Positions 11,940-23,532 of a DNA stretch of 64,000 nucleotides are shown here, in pieces. The notes beneath the pieces are model-generated. The model made no database searches and had not been told where the DNA came from. It saw only the letters and a program-made list of their open reading frames with translations. The stretch comes from Juglans regia (lineage: Eukaryota; Streptophyta; Magnoliopsida; Fagales; Juglandaceae), in assembly GCF_001411555.2 (NCBI RefSeq), contig NC_049903.1, positions 31,971,083 to 32,035,082 of the forward strand, written 5' to 3'. The position numbers and the translations under genes were made by a program. Position 1 is the stretch's first letter. Each line of letters starts with the position of its first letter.

Positions 11940-12070
11940 TTGGGAGAAAATAGTCAGTTTACTCTGGGTATGCAAGTTTCAGTTAAGCATATATACAGGG
12001 AAGGAAACTCTGTGGCTGATTGCCTCGTGTGTATGGGCTACGAAGGAAGGAATCAAACTTGGTTTAACTC
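11940..12070 (+). pseudogene. RNase H-like fragment (C-terminal part)
   Basis: The frame includes VKHIYREGNSVADCL followed by a short GYEGRN segment. This matches the C-terminal HxxREgN..AD.L signature of the RNase H-like domain found in plant LINE-derived proteins. Only about 40 residues are recognisable, with no upstream catalytic part in the same orientation. A relic. Confidence 0.5.
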
Positions 12071-12104
12071 CAACATGGTTCCACTGCTCTTGAGAGGTCT
12101 TCTA

Positions 12105-12289
12105 GGCTTCGTTTGGATCTCAAACTCATCTCAACTCATCATTACAACTTTTTCAAATCCCAATACAAAATATAATAAACAATTCAACTTTTTCAAATTC
12201 TAAAATAATAATAATATTAAAAAATAATATTCTAATAATATTTTATCATCTCAACTCAACTCAACTCAACTCACTTCAACATCCAATAA
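12105..12289. mobile_element. MITE, CGTTTGGAT family
   Basis: Starts GGCTTCGTTTGGATCTCAA and ends with a partial inverted copy (TTCAACATCCAATAAGAA). Between them lie AT-rich sequence and a CTCAA tandem run near 12250-12275. Closely similar in its interior (AATAATAATATTAAAAAATA) to the element at 22709-22906. Confidence 0.6.
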
Positions 12290-12774
12290 GAACTGATAAG
12301 GCTAGTTTGCCTTACTTGAGAATGGTTTGATGGCGCTAGTTTATCCTTTACTTAGGTCTGTTCTTACCCTTTATCTTTGTTGAGTTGTGTTTTATCATTT
12401 GAGTTTTACGGGCCTTGATGTAACTACATATTTTTTCGTTAAAAGTGAGGGTTTATCAATAAAGTTCGAAGGTTCCATAAAACAAAAATGATGAATAAAA
12501 TTGTTCTCTACTGAAACAACCGAAACAAGGAAATTTGAGCAAAAACCTGATTGTCAAGTGTCATGGATTGCTATTTCAATAGCAAAAACTTAGACAAGTA
12601 CAAATAGCCTGCTGATATGCGTGTTTTTTTTTTTTTTTCTAATCAAGGATTATATATATATATATATATATATAAGAAGAACAAAGTTCAAGGTGGATAA
12701 TTTTCACTATCAATATACAATAAGCAACTAGGAATATTATTTAAGGGTAGACTTCTAAAAATATGATTGGTAGC

Positions 12775-13030
12775 TGCCTATTGCGCCACTGAGTGCGCAC
12801 ATTGATTTTGAGATCGATGAAATTTAGTAAATTTCCAGTCTTGATGATGTCGAGAGTTAAACAAAATTGTCCCCAATGATGGTTGAAATGTTCCAGAAAG
12901 CAGTGGTATCTTGATTCTCAATAGATGTAAAAATCGATTGAGCATCCCCTTCTATAATTGCTAGATTCTGAGCAGAAGTCATGTTGGTTGCTAGCAGCGC
13001 TGCCAATGCTTCAGCTACTAAAGGGATAGT
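12775..13030 (-). pseudogene. RNase H-like fragment, minus strand
   Basis: The minus-strand translation gives VAEALAALLATNM, then AQNLAIIEGDAQSIF. This corresponds to the A.EA.A...A and IEGDA.. segments of the RNase H-like domain of plant LINE-derived proteins. Stops follow. It lies opposite to the fragment at 11940-12070, so the two cannot be one simple insertion. Confidence 0.5.
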
Positions 13031-13499
13031 TGTTAGTAACTTTTTTATTTTTATCTCCAGAATATCTCCACCTTAATTTCTTTATATTACTGAGGCTACT
13101 GCAAATCGGTCTCGAACTGTTGCATCAAAGAAGAAGCTTAGATAATTTGAAAGAGGAGGTTTCTATTCTTCTTCTATGCTATGTTCACTCTTTTTTTCTT
13201 TCCAAGCCTGCTGATATGCTTATTAGAAGAAGATTGTTGTGAAAATAGAGTGGAGTGGAGCCGTGGAAGCAAGACCACACGTGCCTAGTGTTGAGTTCTA
13301 ACAAGCGAGACGGGATCGTCTTCAACGGCCAAACCGAAAAAAGCTGGCTCATTATTATTAGCGCACAGCACAGCGACAGGGTCCCTCCCAAAAGATTCAC
13401 ATAAGAAGTCTCGCCCACGCATCCACCCCTCGCGCAGACACTATCGCTCTCAAACATAAGAAAAGAAAAAAACCCCAAAACAAAAGGCGTCTCTAAAAG

Positions 13500-14141
13500 T
13501 TTGACGATCTCTACGATGCTCCTCCATCTCTCTCTCATTGCTTAAGAATCTCCATTCACACTCCCCCCCTCCTACCTAGCTTACTTTCTAGCCTTTTCCT
13601 CTCCCTCCTATAGATTCTCTCTCCACTTTTCTGGTAATTTTTTTTATCTGCTTTGGTTTCTCCTGTGACGATCTTTTACTTTGGTACGGTGCGTGTTGAG
13701 TCATTACTTGAGATTTTTGTGTTCGTTCTATGTTGTTGTTCTGTCTGTTTGCTGGGAAAATGGAAGAAGCTTCCGGAAAATGAGAATTTTGTGATTGTAT
13801 GGTGCTTTCTACAATTGTGAAATCTCGGTTTAGCTGAATTAGTACCGAATAGTTATGTTAGGAATAGCTGATTGGAAGCTTTTGTGAGAAATCTACAATC
13901 GAGTGAAGAAATGTCACTTTCTTTTTCGTTTTTCCGCTTTCTTTGTTTTCCTTTTTTTTTTTCCCTGACGCAGCCTAATTAGGCACTGCTAAACTTGTTG
14001 TTCAATGTCCAGTCATTTTGTTTAAGTTATTCTGAGATTTTTGTTTTCGAGATTTATGACTTCTGGAGCTATGTTTTGGAATTAGATCTTATTGGTGGAT
14101 TCGGCTGATAGTTCGGAGAAGTCGGCTTTCGGAGTTGGAGA
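13500..14141 (+). other. Probable 5' UTR and promoter-proximal region of the ACCase alpha gene
   Basis: Pyrimidine-rich leader-like DNA at about 13540-13640 is followed by CTG|GTAATTTT at 13631. An AG acceptor (GGAATTAG) near 14085 would remove a 5' UTR intron. This is inferred from signals only; the transcription start is not visible. Confidence 0.4.
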
Positions 14142-17100
14142 ATGGCTTCTTCACTATCGTATTCTCCGGTTGCATTCGCTGGAGCTTCGGCTTCGGATCT
14201 TCTCCGGAGCTCCAGCAACGGCATCAGTGGAGTTCCTCTGAGAACACTAGGAAGGGCTCGATTGGGTGCAAGGAGGAGGGATTTCGCCGTCGTCGCAAAG
14301 ATTAGGAAGGGGAAGAAGCATGAGTATCCGTGGCCAGATAATGCGGATCCTGATGTTAAAGGTGGGATCCTTAGCCATCTATCGCATTTCAAGCCGTTGA
14401 AGGATAAGCCGAAGCCCGTAACTTTGGAATTCGAGAGACCGCTTGTCGATCTAGAGAAGAAAATCATTGATGTAATTCCCTTTTGTAACAGTTGTAGTTT
14501 GTTCATTGAGCTGAAGATTTTTATCGGTTTTGTTCAATGATTAGCTTTTGTTTTTGGGTGCAGGTCCGGAAAATGGCGAACGAAACTGGTCTGGACTTCA
14601 GTGATCAAATTATTTCATTAGAGAATAAGTATCAGCAGGTTCGATAAACCATATGTTGACGAGACTTGCATTTCTTTAGATTCAATAAATGACCTAAACA
14701 GTGGCCATTAAACAGTCTGGTGATGTAACCTTTGATAAGATGATTTCGCTATTTTTCCAACAATTGATTTAAGCTTCAAATATTAATGGGGTTTATTAAT
14801 TCTTCGTCTCCCTCCATGCAATAGATGTTGGCTTCGTGCCTTGTTACAGGTTCTATTGCCTGTAAGTGCCAATTTATCCAGAAATTTAGTTTGTTAGGAG
14901 TAATGGAATTCCTCATCATTCTTTCCTTATTCTGTAGACCCTAAAAATTCTTTCAAGCATGCCAGGGTGAGAAGTCGTACTTCTGTTTCATGGTAGTCTG
15001 AGTTGTAAACCTCAATATTGCAACCATACTGCATAAACCAAAAAACTTGATGTTTAACTTTATATGGATATGTGGAAAATCTGAATGCGAATTTGGATGT
15101 GTATGATGTGAAGAACTTGCTATGGATAATGACTAACTTTTGATCATGGGGATGCCTCTTGCATTTTGCTTAACAAACGTTTCTGGGAAGTTGATGCTCT
15201 ACTGCAGATGTTAGAATTTTATTGAAATAGTTACAGATTCTGAAATGCTCTCACAACTCTCCATTTTTGTTCTCAGGCGTTAAAGGATTTATACACACAT
15301 CTAACTCCTATACAGCGTGTTAATATTGCACGGCATCCTAACAGGCCAACTTTCCTCGATCATGTATTTAGCATTACTGAAAAGGTCCAGCATTCATATT
15401 CTCAGCTTCTTTGAAATTTTACTTATTCCTAATGGTTCACTAGAGCCTGTAGGTTTATGGATGCTGAATCAATTATGTTAATATCTTTGGATATATCCCT
15501 TATGTACAGTTTGTGGAGCTTCATGGAGACAGGGGTGGGTACGATGATCCAGCTATTGTTACTGGTGTTGGAACAATAGATGGTAGGAGGTACATGTTCA
15601 TGGGTCACCAAAAGGGTAGGAACACAAAAGAGAACATTCAACGGAACTTTGGGATGCCTACTCCCCATGGGTATGTATGTAGAATGAAAGAGAATTATAT
15701 GTTTTAACTTGTTTTCCTAGTTCCTGGATAGTCATCTTTTTCGTATCTGACACTGATGGGAAATTTTCTACGCAAACAGTTACCGGAAAGCTCTGCGTAT
15801 GATGTATTATGCAGATCACCATGGTTTCCCTATAGTTACTTTCATTGACACCCCTGGGGCATTTGCAGACCTTAAATCCGAAGAACTAGGCCAAGTATGT
15901 GGACAATTCTAACTTGAAATTTGCATGATTGTTTTTCAATACAAGCTACTAATATGCAAGCTTTACATAACTGTTAAAAAAAAACCTAATATGCATGCTT
16001 TACATGCATGCAGGGTGAAGCCATTGCGCACAATTTAAGGACCATGTTTGGTTTGAAGGTACCCATTGTTTCTATTGTCATTGGGGAAGGTGGCTCTGGT
16101 GGTGCACTTGCCATTGGCTGTGCTAATAAATTGCTAATGCTCGAAAATGCAGTTTTCTATGTTGCCAGGTGATTTGAGCTTGGCTTTCCTCTCATTGCAA
16201 CTCATAAAGATAGTGCCAATATACTGTCCAACATGTGCCTTAGTTTCTACAGCATATTGTGTAGGTCCCAAAGTGGTGCTATGTTAATATGTCATCTTTA
16301 TGAGTTATTAACCCAAATCGCCAATGACTTGGAAGGAAAGGGTGGATTTGACCCAATGTCTGGGATAATTACTATGTTGATTGTAATTCAGAATTCAATG
16401 AAGTCCTATGATAAAATAGATAACTAGTTGCCACTTGCCAACCCGGTCCTTGTGTTTCCTATCAGCCTCTTTGTTTGCTACTTTATTTTTATTGTCCTGC
16501 CTTAGCTTGTGGTAAAATTCCTGTTGGTTTCCGTCCTAAATTATCTGCTCTCACAAGGCATGATTCTAGACTTTGTAATTTTACTTGAAGCATCAAGCAT
16601 GTTTGTATTTATTTATTTTTTTGGTAAATATGAAGTATAGTAGTTTCTTCTGATCAGTTAGAAATATAAGATGGCAAGAGTAGGTAGAGCTGCTTGTTTG
16701 TCTGTCCTGAAGGATTATTGACTAGCTGTGGATGGCATGGTGGAAATGCATCGTTCCATCGAATTAAAATTAAAAAATGTCCTGCTCGGTTGGAAATTTA
16801 CCAACTGAGTCAAGATTTTGATTGTGGAATTTGGCAATATGTCACAAATGCTGACTCCCAAGTTTTCATGGAGTATACCCTGTAATTATTGCTTGTGAGG
16901 CTGCTGAAATTTTCTTTTTGATATTGATAATATACGCATGCTCATTTGTAAAATGAGTTCAATCTCCTTTTTTAAGTGATAGATGTTACAGCATAGTTCT
17001 CGGTTTTCATTCATTTTGACACAGATACAGAGTTATCAGTTTAACTAGCAAAAATAAAATGATTTGTCTCGTTATACAAAATGAGTATATATTACTGATC

Positions 17101-19554
17101 TCTAAAGGCAATTGGTTGCCTGTGTAAGACTACAGCCTCATTTAACATATTTTCATGTCTAGCTTTGTGTGGCCAGACACACGTGCACAAGCGTTTGATA
17201 TGAATATTGCTATGTACTATCTGGCCACACATAGTCACAGTCCTACTCATGGATGAATCATCTGGTGCTGGTTTCTTTCTTCCTTTTTTCCTGTTTGGAT
17301 ATATGACCTTGCTGATTTAAATTTTTTTTTTTATCTATCATAGTTGTATGTGCTGATTTTTGTTCTTTTGGCGTTGTCTCTATTCTTGTCATGGGTCAGT
17401 CCGGAGGCATGTGCGGCAATCTTGTGGAAAACTGCCAAAGCCGCTCCAAAGGTTCAGCCAACATCACTTTATGACTTGTTTGTCAGTGGTTTAATATTAA
17501 CTCCTCGTAAGTTTCTTCTTTGCAGGCAGCTGAGAGGCTAAAGATTACTGCTCCAGAGTTGTGCAAGCTGCAGATTGCAGATGGCATTATTCCTGTAAAT
17601 TATCATTTCTTATGTGTTCCATGGAGTCATTGCTCCTTTATTCTCTTTCTTTAGATGACTTCCATCTATCTTATCCATGACAGTAGGCACCTTCTCCAAA
17701 CAGTAAATGGATGTGAAACATGGGTGTTTCACATGCATACTTGACTAGATGATTTTACTCCTTTATGGGGAGGAAAAGAGAGCTTAGAATCAACCGTTTT
17801 CATTTCTTGGGACCAAAACATCACTGGATCAGATAGATGTGTGATTTAGTCCATCTATTTTTATGTAGTATTTGACTGGAGCAGCATATTTTAATTATTT
17901 TTCTATTGTATCGGGATCCTCTAACCAGGTATATTTCTCTGAATCACAATAATTGCTTTCAAATTCAATGTAGGGATTTTGTCGCATTAGATTTGAATTT
18001 GATAGTGATAAAAATGCTTATGTGGCAAAATCCTGATCACTGAATTTAGAAACAAACGATTTGGACTCAGGGAAGTTTACTTGATAGATTATCATTGAAA
18101 TCTAGAAGATCTCTGTCCTTTTATATTGTCTAAACCTCAATAACAACTACCATTTCCTTTTGATAATCCTTTTACAATCTTTCGGTCTATTATATGACAT
18201 CTCAAAGAAATCTTTATACCTTTAACAGGAGCCACTTGGTGGTGCACATGCAGATCCATCTTGGACCTCAAAACAGATAAAGAAGGCAATTAATGAATCA
18301 ATGGATGTAAGTGTGTTTTTCATGGTAATCCTAAAAGAATTGACGACATCAAGTATTAGTCCTATTTAAGATCTTTCTTTTCTATAGGAGCTCATGAAGA
18401 TGGACACACCAGAGCTTCTGAAGCATCGCATGCTTAAGTTCCGCAAAATCGGTGGGTTTCAAGAAGGGCTTCCAGTAGATCCTAAGAAGAAAGTCAACAT
18501 GAAAAAGAAAGAAGAGCCCATCAGGAAGACTTCTGATCTAAATATTGAGGATGAGGTCAAAAAACTTATGCAGCAAAGATTAGATGCTAAAGAGTCCTCG
18601 GTCACGCCTCCACAGTCAGATCTGGACGAGATGATAAATAAATTGAAAAGAGAGGTCGATCGTGAATTTTTCGAGGCTGTTAAAACCATTGGGTTGAAGG
18701 ACAGGTTTGTGATGTTGCGGGAGGAGTTTTCCAAAGTAAATTCGGTGGACCACCTTGTGCATCCAGCCTTAAAGGACAAGATCGAAAAGCTTCGGGATGA
18801 GTTGAACCAGGGTCTCCCTGCAGCTCCTAATTATGAAAGCTTGAAATATAAATTAGACATGCTGAAAGAATTATCTAAAACCAAGAGTCTTGCTGAAAAG
18901 AATTATAAGGCATCCACATTAAAGCAGGAGATCAATAAAAAGTTTGCAGAAGTCATGGATCGGCCTGATATAAAGGAGAAATACAGGGCACTGAAGGCTG
19001 AAATTGAAAATTCTGGGGCGTCTGTGGTTCAGGATTTAGACCATGGGCTGAGGGAGAAAATTGTGAAGGTGAAGAAAGATATAGAGTTGGAACTGGCTGA
19101 TGCTCTCAAATCCTTGGATTTGGATGTTGAGGTTGTAAATTCAAAAGTAAAGGAGCTCAGTGAACAACAGACTTCATTCTCAGATGTCAAAGTCAAGATA
19201 CAAGAGTTAAATGAAGAAATCAAGGAAAGAATAGAAAATGTAATCAAGTCATCAGATCTGAAGGACAAAATTGAGTTACTGAAGTTGGAGGTTGCAAAGG
19301 CTGGAAAGACACCCAATGCTGTTTCCAAAAATAGAATTGCAGCTTTAGAGCAACAAATTAAGCAGAGCCTTGCAGTGGCCTTGGATTCTTCTAACTTAAA
19401 AGAGAAGCATGAGAAGCTGAAGGCAGAGATTTCCAAAACCATTGAATCTTCTGAAGGATTGGATGGAAGTCCGGAAAAACAATATGCAAAAGAAGATGAT
19501 TCTACATATGCTGAACCAAGAGTAGAGATCGGTGCAAATCGCACCTTTGCTTAA
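14142..19554 (+). CDS. CAC3: Acetyl-CoA carboxylase carboxyltransferase subunit alpha, chloroplastic
   Basis: Ten exons: 14142-14471, 14564-14638, 15277-15384, 15510-15670, 15780-15894, 16014-16168, 17400-17451, 17526-17594, 18229-18306 and 18388-19554. All introns are GT-AG and the frame is kept to TAA, giving 769 residues, the usual length for the plant protein. Residues 1-50 are rich in Ser, Ala and Arg, as in a plastid transit peptide. The carboxyltransferase domain follows, with [15 protein letters not shown] and the glycine-rich [12 protein letters not shown]. The last exon is a long charged extension rich in Lys/Glu with coiled-coil character, typical of plant and not bacterial forms. 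With the plastid-encoded beta subunit it moves the carboxyl group from biotin to acetyl-CoA, making malonyl-CoA for fatty-acid synthesis. Exon 7 and part of intron 6 are duplicated, inverted, near 40 kb. Confidence 0.97.
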
Positions 19555-20539
19555 TGTGAGTTCATCTGTTTTCATCATGTGTTAAATTCTTTTTCGTTTT
19601 GAACTTTTTGGTCAGAATGGCTGGTATTTACATGGTTTTTTAAATACAAAAACATTGGTTGAGTTTTTCTTTTCGTCGTAAAGACTTCAGAGAATACAAT
19701 CTTAGATAACTTCATCCTGACTTGAAAACTTGTAAAATTAGTTGTGTTATATCTTAGTTTGTTGAACTCTCCATTTGGATATCATGGTCACTGGTTTTAC
19801 TACATTGTGCAGAATGATATCAGTATTTTGTATCTTGCCAAATGAGAAAATGGGGCGATTGATAAGAGATTGAGTTTAAGCTGGCTAATTTCGGGAAAAA
19901 CATCACCTTAAGCTGTCTTCACTGCCACCAGCATCTACTGCTATCTCTTGCTCTGGTTCACAAGGTTTTGCATCTATAGAAATATCAAGGGACACGGCAT
20001 AACAGCATATTTTTTAGGCCGGAATGCTTTTAATTTATATTAGGCTGTTACAACCTAGTAGCTCTCCATCCAGTTCGTTTTCATAGTTCTTTAATCTTTT
20101 TGGTAGAACATGTTACTCTTTCTATATAGACACAGAAACTCTGTATAGGTTGTGAGAATGTTAATGGAGGCTATGAAAGCTTCCGCTTATTTGAAATAAT
20201 GTCTTTTGGTAAATATTCACGTCTTTTGTTTAGCATGTTGTTGCTGCTTTCATTGCTGCGCCATTATGTGAACCGATCGAAGTGGGTCACCGGTGAGATG
20301 ACAATAACACAGAGTTCTATAAAAATGGAAAACTAGAGCAGCTTCAAGCCAAGGTAGATTATGAGCACCTTTGGGTCTAAAATGCTTGCCTTTGTTGTTC
20401 TTTTGATGCCTGGTATTTTGGCGAACTGCTAGTTTGCACAGCTAATTTAGACACCAATGAGGGGTGGATGCGATCTAAGGTTATGGTTGCTGGTTGAAGC
20501 ATCAATTGTGCGGCACCAGTGGTTGCCACTATAGAAATT
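19555..20539. other. 3' UTR and downstream region of the ACCase alpha gene
   Basis: No open gene. It holds the CAC3 3' UTR and terminator, but I cannot fix a poly(A) site. The sequence is of normal composition, with no recognised repeat. Confidence 0.5.
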
Positions 20540-21222
20540 AGAATAGCTAGAGCCTAGAAGCTAGATTAACCTCAAGAATACTCTGGGGGAATTCCGCTTC
20601 TAATTTACCAGCTTTTTATTATTATTAATAAATCGATAGTATAAATGAAAAATATAAATAATTTAGACAACAAATTCAAACTTGTACTAGTTTAAATGCA
20701 AATGGTACTTATCCTAATATTGTTTATTTCGTATAGGCAATAGAATCACGTGGAGTCAACCCAAGGGAAAGTTTAGCAGGTAAGAGTTTTAAATAAGTAG
20801 CAAACGGATCTTGAATACGAACTCACAAATTGTACCTCAATTTCTCAAATAGTTTGAAATCTTATTAATTTGTTCGATAGGTCCCAACCACCTTCAGGTC
20901 TCTTCAATAAAAGACAATTAAATTTGGAGAACCCCGATGTTAGAAACCATTTGATCTGTCAAATAGGCTAGCATACCTGTTGCATAATATGGCAGGAAAG
21001 ATGCGTAGATATAGCATACTCGTATCAATTACAACGCATATTTTCTACAGGTACTACATACACAAGCTATAAAACCTTACAAAAGACGACCAATACGACC
21101 TGTGAAATTGTCAATTCCCAAATCAAGTTTTCTTAAAATGCTGCTGCAAAAAGGAAAGAGTTGTTGCCATCGCACATGATCCAAAGGACCAAAAGCCAAC
21201 CAACAAAAGGAACGTCAAATTG
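20540..21222 (-). repeat. Segmental duplication block: flank of the DET2 pseudogene
   Basis: 20540-20990 recurs in the same orientation at about 40660-41110 (start GAATAGCTAGAGCCTAGAAG). About 20755-21222 recurs inverted as the DET2 3' flank at 39535-39998. So this flank exists three times in the window, in two orientations. The copies differ by point changes and small indels; none is coding. Confidence 0.8.
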
Positions 21223-22012
21223 TCAATACAAAAAGGGGACAACAGCTTTTCTACCCTTTGTATAGTCCTCCCCAAATTTCTCCATATACCATCTATGGTT
21301 CGCACGTGCCTTGGGTACCAAGTTGGCACACGTGTAGAGGAAAAACCTTGGCCCCACCCAAGACCAAGTCATCACCGCCCAGCCCAACCACTCCACGATC
21401 TACCCAAGGTAGTTTGGGCAGCTCACCAACTCAAACCATCCTCCTCTTGGCACCTTATACCCTCCCCCACGATCCCACCTTCCTTTTTCAGACCCACCAA
21501 AACTCTGTCTGACCAAATGTTCACAGTCATGCCACCCAAAAACACCACCAATCCACCAAAAAACCGCCACCAAAACCACCCATCATTCTTGTAATCCTTG
21601 TAATGAGACACCCATCTGGCTTGTAAGTAAGCATTCCAAATGTTAAACACAAAGCCCAACACCGCCATGCTGATCGGGAATCCAAGGGTTGTATTCCGAC
21701 GAGCGGAATTGCGATGGAGTCAAAGTGGATAGATGCAGGTGCCGTGGAAATAGTGGAAGAGGAACAAAGACATGAGGATGAGGGACTTGGGATTTGAGAA
21801 GTTGAGATCGAAGGAGAAGAGGAGGAGGGTGAGCCAGATTGTGGGGCTTTCCATGAGGAACCAGGCCAAAGGTGGGTAAATAGTGGGGCCCCACCCGAGA
21901 CGATGGTGCTTCCTGTAGGGGGCTTGGAGGAGCCGGAGGGCGATTGAGGTCATTGGAGCTATGAGGTAGAGGGACAACAGGCTGTAGTGGAAGACCTCTG
22001 ATCTGACACCAT
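21223..22012 (-). pseudogene. Broken copy of the DET2-type steroid 5-alpha-reductase
   Basis: Inverted relative of the intact gene at 38752-39534, alignable from ATG (22012) to TGA (21225-21223). Three lesions show directly. A one-base deletion in a G run after the sixth codon (about 21998) shifts the frame. CGC has become TGA at 21722-21720. An 8-base insertion of GATCGTGG type at about 21466-21476 shifts the frame again. The length, 790 against 783 bases, equals minus one plus eight. The rest is highly similar, so the decay looks fairly recent. Both flanks are also duplicated, and no introns are involved. This was a DNA-level segmental duplication and not a retrocopy. Confidence 0.93.
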
Positions 22013-22033
22013 ATTTGTTTGTATTCGTGTTAA

Positions 22034-22185
22034 GTTGTGTTTCAACATTGAATTAAGTTGAATGATAAAATATTATTATTTATTATTATGATTATTTTAA
22101 AATTTTAAAAAATTAAATTATTTATTATATTTTATACTAAATTTTAAAAAAATTATAATAATAAATTGAAATTCTAAACGAAGCC
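22034..22185. mobile_element. 152-bp MITE with TTAA target duplication upstream of the DET2 pseudogene
   Basis: TTAA flanks it at 22030-22033 and 22186-22189. The intact locus at about 38731 reads CGAATAC...GTGTTAATGTCCGATC (reverse strand) without interruption, which gives a true empty site. The ends GTTGTGTTTCAA and CTAAACGAAGCC are weak inverted repeats and the interior is AT-rich. It inserted after the duplication. Confidence 0.8.
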
Positions 22186-22189
22186 TTAA

Positions 22190-22393
22190 TGTCTGATCTT
22201 GTCAGAAGGTCCGACAGAGAAAAATGACTTTAGGGGCGGAGAGAGCAATGCGGTGCATTGCACTGTGAGAAGGGAATGCGGTTGGGATATGACTCTTCTG
22301 GAAATTCTGGTCTGGTTTTCCGGACCGGGGATGCTTTTACGTTTATCAGCCGTCTTTTTATTAATGATTGTACTTTGACTACTAAGTTACGTC
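22190..22393 (-). repeat. Duplicated 5' flank of DET2
   Basis: Inverted match to 38533-38735. Shared words include GACGGCTGATAAA and TAGTCAA.GTACAATCAT. Homology stops at about 22393 (CGAGACGTAAC), which marks one edge of the segmental duplication. Confidence 0.8.
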
Positions 22394-23065
22394 TCGTACA
22401 TAATTGATAAGTACAAAAGACTAGTCATTATGGGCATGAAAATTCGAAATTATTGTTTTTGGAGCTGGATTTACCATTTGATTTTGCTATGCTTATGTCC
22501 CCAAGTCTTTTGCCAACACCGTGGCATGACTATTGATGTGGCGTTTCTGATAATAAGCCTTCTCTTCTATGGGATAAGTGGTTCTATACTTAAAATTAGG
22601 CTTTGACGAGAGTAACTTTGATTTGAAAGTAAGAGAAATTTTTTAGCCACGAATAGAATGAGATTTTAAAATAGTAAATTTATACACTGACTTGTCTTGA
22701 TGCGTTAGGTTAAGCTCGGTTTGGATTAAAAAATCTCCCAATTCATCTAATCTAATCACCATAACTTTCTCAAATTTTTTCACAAAATATAATAAACAAT
22801 TCAATATTTTCAAATCTCAAAATAATAATAATATTAAAAAATAATATTCTAACAATAATTTATTCAACTTTCATCTCATATCAACTCATTATCCAAACCT
22901 CCCCGAAATCTAACGTATCCTATGAATTCATGTTAACTTGTGGACTTTTTTGTGGTTGTAATACTTCTTTTGAAAGAAATGGTGTGTCAAATAATTTCAT
23001 CTAATTTCTTAAACTACTTGTAATATATAGAGGAGTCCTGGTAAATGATCCCTCAATTGCACACT
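22394..23065. other. Non-coding stretch with a MITE at 22709-22906
   Basis: The MITE starts CTCGGTTTGGATT and ends ATCCAAACCTCCCCG, an inverted repeat, and matches the element at 12105-12289. I see no gene in the rest. Confidence 0.6.
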
Positions 23066-23532
23066 GGAAGTAGGGGTGTAACGGGTCCGATTTTGGACAA
23101 ATTTTGGAACCAAATCGATATACACTGATTTTGAGAATTTAAGAATTGATACAAACCGATTCATCACCGAAGCTTAAACTTTTGGTTTCTCCAATTTCGG
23201 TTTGGTCCAGTTCGAGTTTTTCGATTTACCGTTTACAAGTGTGGTTATGAGACTTAAGAGCTAGTTCCTCTAATACTTGTTGTCATCAAAAGTATGTTTA
23301 TATTAATAAGTTAATATTAATGTTTATGTTTAAGATTAAAATCTCATATTATATTAATTTTATGTTATATGATTAAAATTTAAATGTTATATTAAAAATT
23401 ATAAGATTAAATTTATGTTGTATCAAATATTATATAAATTTTATGTTATAAAATCAATAGACATGAAAATAAGATTAAAATTTCATGTTAGATTAATTAG
23501 CAATTTAACATATAATATAATATAACAAATTA
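23066..23532. mobile_element. hAT-type remnant, one end only
   Basis: Begins TAGGGGTGTAACGGGTCCGA, an end typical of non-autonomous plant hAT elements. It continues with CCGATT-rich and then AT-rich sequence, and is cut at 23533 by the copia fragment. Most of the AT-rich half (from 23287) is included in the tandem duplication and so recurs at 25224-25469. The other inverted end is missing. Confidence 0.5.

Noticed and set aside
13185..13538. 117-codon minus-strand frame upstream of CAC3
   Set aside because: Antisense to the promoter/leader of CAC3, with no recognisable domain or codon pattern.
18394..19554. Separate gene for a charged coiled-coil protein
   Set aside because: It is the last exon of CAC3. 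An acceptor at 18387 and the frame join it to the carboxyltransferase exons, and the total gives the family length.
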